A stretch of 6,462 nucleotides of DNA from Bacillota bacterium (GTDB lineage Bacteria; Bacillota; Clostridia; Christensenellales; Aristaeellaceae): positions 1 to 6,462 of the forward strand of contig JAEWAH010000095.1 of the NCBI GenBank assembly GCA_023391725.1, in the 5' to 3' direction. Below the pieces are notes generated by a model. That model was not told where the DNA came from, did not search any database, and worked only from the letters and a program-made list of their open reading frames with translations. The position numbers and the translations under genes were made by a program. This document shows, piece by piece, positions 1 through 4,995 of this stretch (within the stretch, counting starts at the first letter, position 1; each line of letters starts with the position of its first letter).

Positions 1-167
1 GTGATACCGCACTTGACGGAGGCCTCCCGCGAAATAACCACACCAGGGATACCAAGGCCGTTCATCCGGCTGATAAACGGATCGGGCTCGGGTACAAGCT
101 CCAGCAGGGCTGCCATCAGCATGTCCCCCGCAGCGCCCATGTTGCATTCGATATACAGCGTTTTCAT
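1..167 (-). CDS. larC: Nickel-pincer cofactor nickel insertase LarC, N-terminal part (runs off left edge)
   Basis: LarC is the CTP-dependent cyclometallase that inserts nickel into the dithiolated pyridinium mononucleotide in the last step of NPN cofactor synthesis. Only the first 55 codons are in the window. They begin MKTLYIECNMGAAGDM and continue MLMAALLEL, the characteristic LarC (TIGR00299-type) N-terminus with its GAAGDM glycine/aspartate motif at about residues 11-16. The start is supported by a strong GGGAGGG Shine-Dalgarno (complement of 173-179) about 5 bases upstream. The gene lies 19 bp after the larE stop and is clearly the next cistron of the operon. In Lactiplantibacillus plantarum larC is expressed as two reading frames joined by programmed frameshifting. 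Whether that applies here cannot be seen, because the remainder is outside the window. Confidence 0.9.
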   Translation of the reverse strand, partial: MKTLYIECNMGAAGDMLMAALLELVPEPDPFISRMNGLGIPGVVISREASVKCGI

Positions 168-186
168 CCATACCCTCCCGCCGCAG

Positions 187-993
187 TTATGCCAACGTTT
201 CGTTCATGCTGCCGGTGCGGTAGCCCTTCAAATCCAGGGCAACGTAGCTGAACCCGTATTCCTTGAGCTTTTCATGAACGGTATCCCGGCAATCAGGCTC
301 CATGATCTTTGCAAATTCCTGCGGAGAGATCTCGATGCGCGCCAGATTATCGTGGATACGCACCCGCACCTGGGTAAAGCCCAGGTCCAGCAGCAGCTGC
401 TCGGCCTGGTCCACCATTTTCAGCTTCTTCTCGGTAATCTTTTCCCCGTACACAAACCGGGAGGAGAGGCAGGCAAACGACTGCTTTTGCCAGGTGGGCA
501 GGCCCATTTCCTTGGAAAGCAGGCGTATGTCCGATTTGCTGAGCTCTGCCTGGCGCAAAGGGCTTTTGATGCCCAATTCCTTCACCGCCTGCAAGCCGGG
601 CCGGTAATCCCCCATGTCGTCCATGTTGGACCCCTCCACCACAAAGCGAATGCCACGCTGTTTGGCGATATCCCCGATCTTGGTGAACAGCTCGGTCTTG
701 CACAGATAGCAGCGGTTTTTGGGATTGCTGGAAAAGCCTTCGATGTCCAGTTCCTCGGAATCGCAGATCACATGGACGATCCCATGCTGCGCGCAAAACG
801 CCTGGGCTTCTTTCAGCTCCCTTTCGGGGAACGAGCAGGACCTGGCCGTGACCGCGATCACATTATCCCCCAAAGTATCATGGGCGACCTTCAGCAGGAA
901 GGTGGAATCCACCCCGCCGGAAAAGGCCACGGCCACGCTTCCAAGTTCCTTCAAGTACTGGATCAGGTTTTCTTTCTTTTGCTGGATGTCCAT
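187..993 (-). CDS. larE: ATP-dependent sulfur transferase LarE (NPN cofactor biosynthesis)
   Basis: LarE adenylates the carboxyl groups of pyridinium-3,5-biscarboxylic acid mononucleotide and replaces them with thiocarboxylates, giving the sulfur ligands that will hold nickel. The protein is 268 aa, close to the usual 270-280. The PP-loop ATP-binding motif SGGVDST is at residues 25-31. A CxxC pair lies at Cys95/Cys98 (NRCYLCK), and a third conserved cysteine at Cys175 in SFACLSSR. Cys175 matches the sacrificial cysteine (Cys176) of the L. plantarum enzyme. The extra CxxC pair matches LarE types reported to carry a [4Fe-4S] cluster, so this enzyme may be catalytic rather than self-sacrificing (inference). 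The start ATG is preceded by GGAGG at 7 bases. A longer in-frame upstream extension runs antiphase through larB and has no support. It sits 26 bp after larB. Confidence 0.96.
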   Translation of the reverse strand: MDIQQKKENLIQYLKELGSVAVAFSGGVDSTFLLKVAHDTLGDNVIAVTARSCSFPERELKEAQAFCAQHGIVHVICDSEELDIEGFSSNPKNRCYLCKTELFTKIGDIAKQRGIRFVVEGSNMDDMGDYRPGLQAVKELGIKSPLRQAELSKSDIRLLSKEMGLPTWQKQSFACLSSRFVYGEKITEKKLKMVDQAEQLLLDLGFTQVRVRIHDNLARIEISPQEFAKIMEPDCRDTVHEKLKEYGFSYVALDLKGYRTGSMNETLA

Positions 994-1019
994 AAAAAAT
1001 CCTCCGTTATTAGTAATTG

Positions 1020-1775
1020 TTAGATGATCCCCTTTATCTGGTTGATGCGGCTGGCCAGGAATCCCGCGCCAAAGCCGTTGTCGATATTCACCACGCTCAC
1101 GCCGCTGGCGCAGGAATTGAGCATGGATAACAGCGCGGAGAGCCCGCCGAAGTTTGCCCCATAGCCCACGCTGGTAGGCACGGCGATGACAGGGCAGTCC
1201 ACCAGCCCCCCCACCACGCTGGCCAGCGCGCCTTCCATGCCCGCCACCGCAATAACCACCCGGGCCAGCATCAATTCTTCTAAATGGGAAAGCAGTCGGT
1301 GCAGCCCGGCCACGCCCACATCGTACAAGCGCGTCACCCGGTTCCCCAGGGTTTCGGCGGTGAGGGCTGCCTCCTCGCACACGGCCATATCGCTGGTGCC
1401 GCCGGAAGCCACCACGATGGACCCTACCAGGGGCTGATCCTTCCGGGCGGCGACGCCGACTTTCGATATGGGATCGTAGGTAAGCGGGACCCGGGAAGAT
1501 ACATAAGCCGCCGCCGCCTCGCTCATGCGGGTGATCAATATGTTCACGCTGCCGCCTGATATCATCTTTTCTGTGATGCCAGCGATCTGCTCCGGCGTCT
1601 TGTTCTGCCCGTAGATCACTTCCCCGGCCCCCTGGCGCAGCGCCCGGTGGTGGTCCACCTTGGCATACCCCAGGTCCTCAAAGGGCGCAAGCCGTAGCCG
1701 GGTCAGCATCTCCTCCGGGCTTAATTCGCCGCTTTGTACTTGATAAAGCGCCCGCAAGATATCCTGCTTTTCCAT
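1020..1775 (-). CDS. larB: Pyridinium-3,5-biscarboxylic acid mononucleotide synthase LarB
   Basis: LarB carboxylates the pyridinium ring of nicotinic acid adenine dinucleotide and hydrolyses the phosphoanhydride. This is the first step of NPN cofactor synthesis. The product is 251 aa with a C-terminal half homologous to PurE (AIR carboxylase). Visible motifs are ASGGTSD at 123-129, DVGVAGLHR at 152-160, AGMEGALASVVGGL at 178-191 and PTSVGYG at 200-206. Cys222, in LNSCASG, corresponds by position to the L. plantarum cysteine (Cys221) that forms an adduct with the pyridine ring. Three in-frame ATGs lie close together (1793, 1781, 1775). The only Shine-Dalgarno, AAGGAGA, falls between the first two, 1 base from the second and 7 bases from the third. 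The third is therefore chosen; the longest form would be 257 aa. It follows larO by 20 bp. Confidence 0.96.
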   Translation of the reverse strand: MEKQDILRALYQVQSGELSPEEMLTRLRLAPFEDLGYAKVDHHRALRQGAGEVIYGQNKTPEQIAGITEKMISGGSVNILITRMSEAAAAYVSSRVPLTYDPISKVGVAARKDQPLVGSIVVASGGTSDMAVCEEAALTAETLGNRVTRLYDVGVAGLHRLLSHLEELMLARVVIAVAGMEGALASVVGGLVDCPVIAVPTSVGYGANFGGLSALLSMLNSCASGVSVVNIDNGFGAGFLASRINQIKGII

Positions 1776-1781
1776 TTCCAT

Positions 1782-1788
1782 TCTCCTT
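1782..1788 (-). promoter_or_regulatory. Ribosome binding site that decides the larB start
   Basis: AAGGAGA lies inside the longest possible larB reading frame, after the first ATG (1793). Its spacing fits only the ATG at 1775 (about 7 bases), because the ATG at 1781 directly abuts it. This supports the 251-residue form of LarB. Confidence 0.7.
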
Positions 1789-1795
1789 GGCATCT

Positions 1796-2491
1796 TTATG
1801 CCAGCAAAGCTTCTTTCAGCAAATCGGTGTCTTCCAAAAGGGTGGCTTCCCCCTGGGCAAAGACGCTTCCTTCCTTGAGGATCACCACACCGTCCATATG
1901 TTCTTTGGCCAGGGTAAGGTCATGGGTGGCGATGAGCATGCCCATATCCAATCCCTTTATCAGGCGCAGAAAAGCGGCCTTGGCCCGGGGGTCCAGGAAG
2001 GCAGTGGGCTCGTCCATCATAAGCATGTGCGGCTCAAGTGCCAGGGCGGTGGCGATAGCGGCGACGCGCTTCTCCCCGCCGGAGAGCCTATAGGGCGGCC
2101 TATCCTTCAAGTGCGAGATTTCCAGGCGCTCCATGAGGCCGCTCACCCGCTTTGATACTTCATCCTCCGGGATACCCCGGCTGCGCAGCCCAAAGGCAAT
2201 ATCCTCATATACCGTGGGCATGAACAATTGATCATCCGGGTTTTGAAACACCATGCCCACATGGTCACGAATTTGCTGGGTGTGGGCCTTATCCACCGGG
2301 ACTCCACCCATTTCGATTGTCCCGCTTTGGGGATATTCCAGCGCGCACAAAAGCGAAAGCAGCGTGGATTTCCCCGCCCCGTTGGCGCCTACCAGCGCGT
2401 ATTTTTTCCCATCCTCAAGGCGAAAGGATACATCCTTCAGCGCGGCCACGCCGCCCGGATAGGAAAAGGAAACGTTTTTAGCCTCGATCAT
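1796..2491 (-). CDS. larO: Nickel ECF transporter ATP-binding protein (CbiO/LarO type)
   Basis: This is the cytoplasmic ATPase that powers the group-I ECF-type nickel importer with the LarQ and LarMN membrane parts. It is 231 aa with all ABC landmarks: Walker A GANGAGKST at 35-43, Q-loop Gln83 followed by NPDDQLF (typical of CbiO/EcfA), signature LSGGEKR at 136-142, Walker B LMMDEPT with Asp160/Glu161, D-loop FLD near 165-167, and switch His190 in ATHD. Family ATPases are often about 270 aa, so the C-terminal tail here is short, but nothing catalytic is missing. GGAG of a Shine-Dalgarno lies 11-12 bases before the ATG, a little far. An in-frame stop sits two codons upstream of the start, so no longer form is possible. 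The start lies 16 bp after larQ. On sequence alone it could be a cobalt transporter ATPase; the following larB and larE argue for nickel. Confidence 0.95.
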   Translation of the reverse strand: MIEAKNVSFSYPGGVAALKDVSFRLEDGKKYALVGANGAGKSTLLSLLCALEYPQSGTIEMGGVPVDKAHTQQIRDHVGMVFQNPDDQLFMPTVYEDIAFGLRSRGIPEDEVSKRVSGLMERLEISHLKDRPPYRLSGGEKRVAAIATALALEPHMLMMDEPTAFLDPRAKAAFLRLIKGLDMGMLIATHDLTLAKEHMDGVVILKEGSVFAQGEATLLEDTDLLKEALLA

Positions 2492-2507
2492 GTGTTAGCA
2501 TTCTCCG

Positions 2508-3305
2508 TTAGAATAATCGTTCCATCAGCCAAGGCAGGGGAAGGAAGCGGAAAAATAAAATCAGGCCGCTTACTGCCAGGGTGTAGCATACGCTGGACGC
2601 GTTCATTTTTCCGCCCTCCGATGCGGGAAAGCTCCCGTCAAAGCCACGAAGCTTCATGGCCTTAAACACGCGCTCTGCCCGGTCAAAGCTTTTGAGCAGC
2701 AGCTGCCCCAAAAAGGAACCCATATCCTGCATGCGAATCCCTTTGGGCGTTTTCGCCCGCAGATGGTAGGCCCTGGTCATCCGGTCGGCCTCATTGAGCA
2801 GCAGCGACAAGTACCGAAGGCTAAGCATCAGGACTGTGATAAAGATTTTGGGCAGACCAAGTTTCCCCAGGCAAGCAAACGCCTGGGCCGTTTTTGTGGT
2901 CGCCGCCAGGATCAGCACGGCGCATACGGTGAGCAGCGCCTTTTCGGCCAGCACAACGGCGGAAACAAAGCCCTGAGAGATCACAAGGCCAAACACCGCC
3001 GTATAGGGCGCTCTTTCAAAGAGGATGTTGGAAATGCCCGCCAGCAGCACAAAAGGCAATGCAATCAGAGCACGCTTTGCGATGATGCCAAAGGGGATCT
3101 CCGCCGCGGCCATCAGGATGGCGGGATAAAAAAAGAATGCGCTCAGCGTGATATAATCCAGCCGTTTGACCGAGACGACCGCTATCACATACAGGAAAGT
3201 GACAAGTATCTTCGCCAATGGATGGAGCCGGTGGACGGCGGTGTTCCCTCCAGAAAGCTCCTCCAGGGCCATCATCTGCCTGGCCGCGTCAGCCGCCTTT
3301 TGCAT
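2508..3305 (-). CDS. larQ: Nickel ECF transporter transmembrane coupling protein (CbiQ/LarQ type)
   Basis: This is the T component of an ECF metal importer, an integral membrane protein that couples ATP hydrolysis by LarO to nickel passage through LarMN. The product is 265 aa. After a hydrophilic N-terminus with the family sequence VHRLHPLAK (24-32), hydrophobic segments lie at about 31-46, 52-68, 80-95, 103-135, 153-170 and 240-257. The cytoplasmic region between the last two carries two arginine motifs, RAYHLRA (178-184) and MKLRGFDG (217-224), the latter being the conserved EcfT/CbiQ coupling signature. Two ATGs are available. The second (3305) has AAAGGGG five bases upstream, whereas the first (3320) has no clear Shine-Dalgarno and would add only five residues. 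It lies downstream of larMN after a 64-bp gap holding a hairpin, and 16 bp before larO. Confidence 0.93.
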   Translation of the reverse strand: MQKAADAARQMMALEELSGGNTAVHRLHPLAKILVTFLYVIAVVSVKRLDYITLSAFFFYPAILMAAAEIPFGIIAKRALIALPFVLLAGISNILFERAPYTAVFGLVISQGFVSAVVLAEKALLTVCAVLILAATTKTAQAFACLGKLGLPKIFITVLMLSLRYLSLLLNEADRMTRAYHLRAKTPKGIRMQDMGSFLGQLLLKSFDRAERVFKAMKLRGFDGSFPASEGGKMNASSVCYTLAVSGLILFFRFLPLPWLMERLF

Positions 3306-3326
3306 AGCTGCCCCTTTCATTCAAGC

Positions 3327-3358
3327 GGCAGCCGCCCAACCCTTGATGAGCGGCTGCC
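3327..3358 (-). repeat. Intercistronic hairpin between larMN and larQ
   Basis: GGCAGCCGC (3327-3335) and GCGGCTGCC (3350-3358) form a perfect 9-bp GC-rich inverted repeat with a 14-base loop. No T-run follows in the direction of transcription, so it is not an obvious intrinsic terminator. It ends six bases before the first possible larQ ATG and about 10 bases before the larQ Shine-Dalgarno. A role in protecting the larMN mRNA end, partial attenuation, or tuning larQ translation is possible (inference). Confidence 0.55.
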
Positions 3359-3369
3359 ATTTACGAGAT

Positions 3370-4404
3370 TTAAGCGGTTTTCTTTTTTGACCGGGCAATG
3401 AGAAAGCCCACGCCTCCCGCCAGGAGCATCACGGCAAGGCTTCCGAAGATGCCTGCCGCACTGGTGCCGGCGGCGCTGTCGGAATCCTTGAGAGCATAAT
3501 TGGGCATAAGGGAGGTGGCCTCCTGGATGTTTTCAGCGGCGTCATATACAGCGCCGGTGGCGGTAACTTCCCAAAGCCCGTCCGTCTCTTCAATGATGGG
3601 CTCATTCTTACGGAGTACGCCATCCACGGACCATTCCAACCCGTCAGGATAGGAGGAGGCAAACAGGGACAGCCCGCCGCCGGTAAGCAGCGTAAGCACG
3701 CCCAGCACGGCCAGCACCTTCTTCATGGAGAGCTGGCTGCGCAAAGGCCGAGGTATTTGGGCACTTTGCAAGATCTCCGGCTGGGCATGGCTTATGTATA
3801 CCAGCACGGCTGCCGTGACCAGCCCTTCCACAATGCCGATGGCCAGGTGGATAGGCTGCATCAAAAGCAGGAAAGATCCAAAGGGAAGCTGGGTGACGCC
3901 CGAGGCCAATGTTTCCAGCACCACCGCAAAAGCGCCTAACTGAAGGCCAACCACCACGGAAAGCACCGAGGTGATGGTGACGTTCTTTCTTGTCATTCCC
4001 TTTTTGATGATTGGCTTATACAAAAGCGGGTAGATCACAAGGCAGGGGATCACGCCCATGTTGAATATGTTGCAGCCCAAAGCCAGCAGCCCACCGTCCG
4101 CGAAAATCAGGCATTGGATCACCAGCACTGCCGCAAGGCACAAAAGGGCGGGACCGCTTCCCAGCAGCGCGGCCAAGAGAATGCCGCCGCCAATGTGTCC
4201 GCTGGAACCTGTGCCGGGGATCGTGAAATTGATCATCTGCCCGGCAAATACAAACGCACTCATGATCCCCATCACAGGGATCTTTTTCTCATCCAGCAGC
4301 TGTTCTTTTCGGCTCTTTATAGCAGCGTAGCAAAGGGCCGCGCCGCTTACCGCGATCAAGGCGCCGCCCACGGCGGGAGATACCAGGGCATCCGCCATGT
4401 GCAT
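3370..4404 (-). CDS. larMN: Nickel transporter substrate-binding membrane protein, fused CbiM-CbiN (LarMN)
   Basis: This is the metal-specific S component of the nickel ECF importer, with the CbiM and CbiN parts fused in one 344-residue chain. The N-terminus is MHMAD; in CbiM/NikM proteins the amino-terminal Met-His takes part directly in metal binding, which fixes this start. AAAGGTG lies six bases upstream. Residues 1-210 are the CbiM domain: several hydrophobic helices, with GTGSSGHIGGG at 64-74 supplying a further conserved histidine (His70). Residues 228-250 form a membrane helix, followed by the PDGLEWSVDG motif (253-262) typical of NikN/PDGLE domains, an extracytoplasmic stretch, and a final helix at about 316-337 before a basic tail SKKKTA. 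An in-frame extension to an ATG at 4497 would run through a terminator hairpin and bury the metal-binding N-terminus, so it is rejected. Nickel rather than cobalt is inferred from the linked larB, larE and larC. Confidence 0.95.
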   Translation of the reverse strand: MHMADALVSPAVGGALIAVSGAALCYAAIKSRKEQLLDEKKIPVMGIMSAFVFAGQMINFTIPGTGSSGHIGGGILLAALLGSGPALLCLAAVLVIQCLIFADGGLLALGCNIFNMGVIPCLVIYPLLYKPIIKKGMTRKNVTITSVLSVVVGLQLGAFAVVLETLASGVTQLPFGSFLLLMQPIHLAIGIVEGLVTAAVLVYISHAQPEILQSAQIPRPLRSQLSMKKVLAVLGVLTLLTGGGLSLFASSYPDGLEWSVDGVLRKNEPIIEETDGLWEVTATGAVYDAAENIQEATSLMPNYALKDSDSAAGTSAAGIFGSLAVMLLAGGVGFLIARSKKKTA

Positions 4405-4426
4405 GGATTTCACCTTTCTTTCCATG
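4402..4426 (-). promoter_or_regulatory. larMN ribosome binding site and possible start-codon hairpin
   Basis: The Shine-Dalgarno AAAGGTG (4417-4411) precedes the larMN ATG by six bases. CATGG (4426-4422) is complementary to CCATG (4406-4402), which contains the start codon. This would put the ribosome binding site in a 15-base loop. The pairing is only 5 bp and may be fortuitous. Confidence 0.35.
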
Positions 4427-4445
4427 TAAAGGGTATTTTGGGCAC

Positions 4446-4500
4446 AAAAAAAGCCTGAAACTATCATCGTCCGCTCTCGGACGCTCGATACCTTCATGGC
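4446..4500 (-). terminator. Intrinsic-terminator-like hairpin in the larMN leader (candidate attenuator)
   Basis: On the minus strand the region folds into one long stem. GCC (4500-4498) pairs with GGC (4455-4453), TGAAG/TTTCA and TATC/GATA pair next across small bulges and internal loops, and CGTCCG/CGGACG (6 bp) closes on an AGAG tetraloop. Seven Ts (4452-4446) follow the stem at once, the layout of a Rho-independent terminator. It lies downstream of the operon's promoter and about 40 bases before the larMN ATG. It therefore sits inside the leader of the nickel operon rather than at the end of the upstream gene. Read-through must be possible for the operon to be expressed, so conditional termination is likely (inference). 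Confidence 0.7.
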
Positions 4501-4521
4501 ACGAGAAAGACAAGCTTTCGT
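4501..4521 (-). promoter_or_regulatory. 5'-terminal leader hairpin of the lar transcript
   Basis: The first transcribed bases can fold as ACG/CGT and AAAG/CTTT (7 bp with a two-base bulge and a five-base loop). The hairpin directly abuts the base of the terminator stem. The two helices could stack and form a compact sensor, or this one may simply protect the 5' end. Confidence 0.4.
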
Positions 4522-4525
4522 TGAT

Positions 4526-4554
4526 ATTATGGGGGGATTCTACGGTTTTGTCAA
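4526..4554 (-). promoter_or_regulatory. Promoter of the nickel uptake / NPN cofactor operon
   Basis: On the minus strand TTGACA (4554-4549) is a perfect -35 box. It is followed after exactly 17 bp by CATAAT (4531-4526), one mismatch from the consensus -10. Transcription should start near 4522-4518, giving a leader of about 115 bases before larMN. No other comparable promoter was found between the transporter and cofactor genes, whose gaps are short (16-64 bp), so one transcript for all of them is likely. Confidence 0.8.
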
Positions 4555-4583
4555 GCCCGGAGGATTTTTCAAAGGCAGTTGGA

Positions 4584-4599
4584 CCCAAGGGATCTTGGG
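4584..4599. repeat. CCCAAG/CTTGGG dyad upstream of the lar promoter
   Basis: CCCAAG (4584-4589) and CTTGGG (4594-4599) form a perfect 6-bp inverted repeat around GGAT, some 30 bp upstream of the lar -35 box and just after the broken merR stop. No T-run follows on either strand, so it is a poor terminator. It could be a binding site for a regulator of the lar promoter, or a relic of the regulator gene's 3' end. Confidence 0.3.
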
Positions 4600-4608
4600 G
4601 TATTCCGC

Positions 4609-4765
4609 TCACGGTTCGGGCAGTACGAGCCGCTGCTCCGCTTTGCGCAGGCCCTGTTCATAGCGCTGGATCTTGGTATTCAGCCGGTCCAGGGTTTTTT
4701 GCATCTCAGCCATCCAGGGTATCCGCCGAGAGCCCATATTTTTTGCTAATCTGCGCAATGGTCAT
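4609..4765 (-). pseudogene. MerR-family transcriptional regulator, internally deleted and frameshifted
   Basis: An ATG at 4765 with an excellent Shine-Dalgarno (GGGAGG, 7 bases upstream) opens MTIAQISKKYGLSADTL. This is the start of a MerR-type helix-turn-helix domain, in which RYYERIGL would normally follow. Instead the frame reads DG and stops at 4708-4706. In another frame, from 4713 to the stop at 4611-4609, the sequence encodes MAEMQKTLDRLNTKIQRYEQ plus 14 more residues. This matches the C-terminal coiled-coil helix of the same regulator family. The rest of the DNA-binding domain and the linker, roughly 80 or more residues by comparison with about 120-140-residue family members, are gone, and the join is out of frame. 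Regulators of this type usually sit divergently beside aldo/keto reductases, as here. A short functional peptide is conceivable but unsupported. Confidence 0.8.
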
Positions 4766-4815
4766 CGCAAAACCTCCCGTAATCAAGCTGAAGCTATGCA
4801 TAGCATTTCGATATA

Positions 4816-4846
4816 AACATATCACCTGGAGTTGGCTCCAAGCCAA
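4816..4846 (-). promoter_or_regulatory. MerR-type promoter/operator reading into the broken regulator
   Basis: On the minus strand TTGGCT (4846-4841) and TATGTT (4821-4816) are separated by 19 bp, the over-long spacing typical of promoters activated by MerR-family proteins. The spacer contains a perfect dyad, TGGAG-N4-CTCCA (4827-4840), the expected operator position between -35 and -10. It probably drove autoregulated expression of the regulator. It appears intact although the gene is not. Confidence 0.7.
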
Positions 4847-4876
4847 GTGGAATTTCTATCTGCTTCGGCGGCTTTC

Positions 4877-4886
4877 CCTGCGCAGG
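4877..4886. repeat. Perfect 10-bp palindrome in the divergent intergenic region
   Basis: CCTGCGCAGG reads identically on both strands and lies midway between the two MerR-type promoters. Its significance is unknown; in GC-rich DNA it may be chance. Nothing else gene-like was seen between 4766 and 4995 apart from the two promoters. Confidence 0.25.
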
Positions 4887-4917
4887 CGGGGAGTGTAATA
4901 TTTTTTGGAGGAGGGTA

Positions 4918-4948
4918 TTGACATGGACCAAACTCCAGATGGTATGGT
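4918..4948 (+). promoter_or_regulatory. MerR-type promoter/operator of the aldo/keto reductase
   Basis: TTGACA (4918-4923) and TATGGT (4943-4948) are 19 bp apart. The spacer carries TGGA-N6-TCCA (4924-4937) and closely resembles the spacer of the opposing promoter at 4816-4846 (shared AACTCCAG core). Transcription would start near 4955, leaving a leader of about 40 bases. The reductase was therefore probably under control of the now-broken neighbour regulator or of a paralogue. Confidence 0.72.
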
Positions 4949-4980
4949 GTATCCATGAAGATGGGACAGCAAAACTGTAT

Positions 4981-4986
4981 AAGGAG
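4981..4986 (+). promoter_or_regulatory. Ribosome binding site fixing the reductase start
   Basis: AAGGAG lies 9 bases before the ATG at 4996. The open frame extends upstream to 4918, but that part overlaps the promoter, so translation must begin at 4996. Confidence 0.75.
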
Positions 4987-4995
4987 AAAGCAGTC

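Noticed and set aside
1..1023. Long plus-strand open frame (340 codons) opposite larC and larE
   Set aside because: It lies entirely antisense to two well-supported conserved genes and shows no recognisable protein family. Long antisense frames are expected in GC-rich coding DNA.
187..1380. Extension of larE upstream to 1380 (397 codons)
   Set aside because: The added part is an out-of-phase reading of larB. The ATG at 993 has GGAGG at good spacing and begins a normal-length LarE.
2763..3401. Plus-strand frame of 212 codons opposite larQ
   Set aside because: Antisense to a clear membrane-protein gene. Its composition (many Gln, His, Arg, Gly) is that of a shadow of hydrophobic codons.
4405..4497. 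In-frame upstream extension of larMN from an ATG at 4497
   Set aside because: It has no Shine-Dalgarno, runs through the terminator hairpin and T-run, and would bury the Met-His N-terminus needed for metal binding in CbiM-type proteins.
4446..4525. Known nickel-responsive elements (NiCo riboswitch, NikR operator) in the lar leader
   Set aside because: The segment before the terminator is too short for a NiCo four-helix aptamer, and no GTATGA/TCATAC NikR half-sites were seen. A decisive check would be an Rfam covariance search.
4521..4898. Plus-strand frame of 125 codons over the broken regulator
   Set aside because: Antisense to the recognisable MerR fragments and to the lar promoter, with no family resemblance.
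4923..4959. Mini-ORF MDQTPDGMVYP starting after a GGAGG-like stretch
   Set aside because: It overlaps the -35, spacer and -10 of the reductase promoter and would lie mostly upstream of the transcription start.
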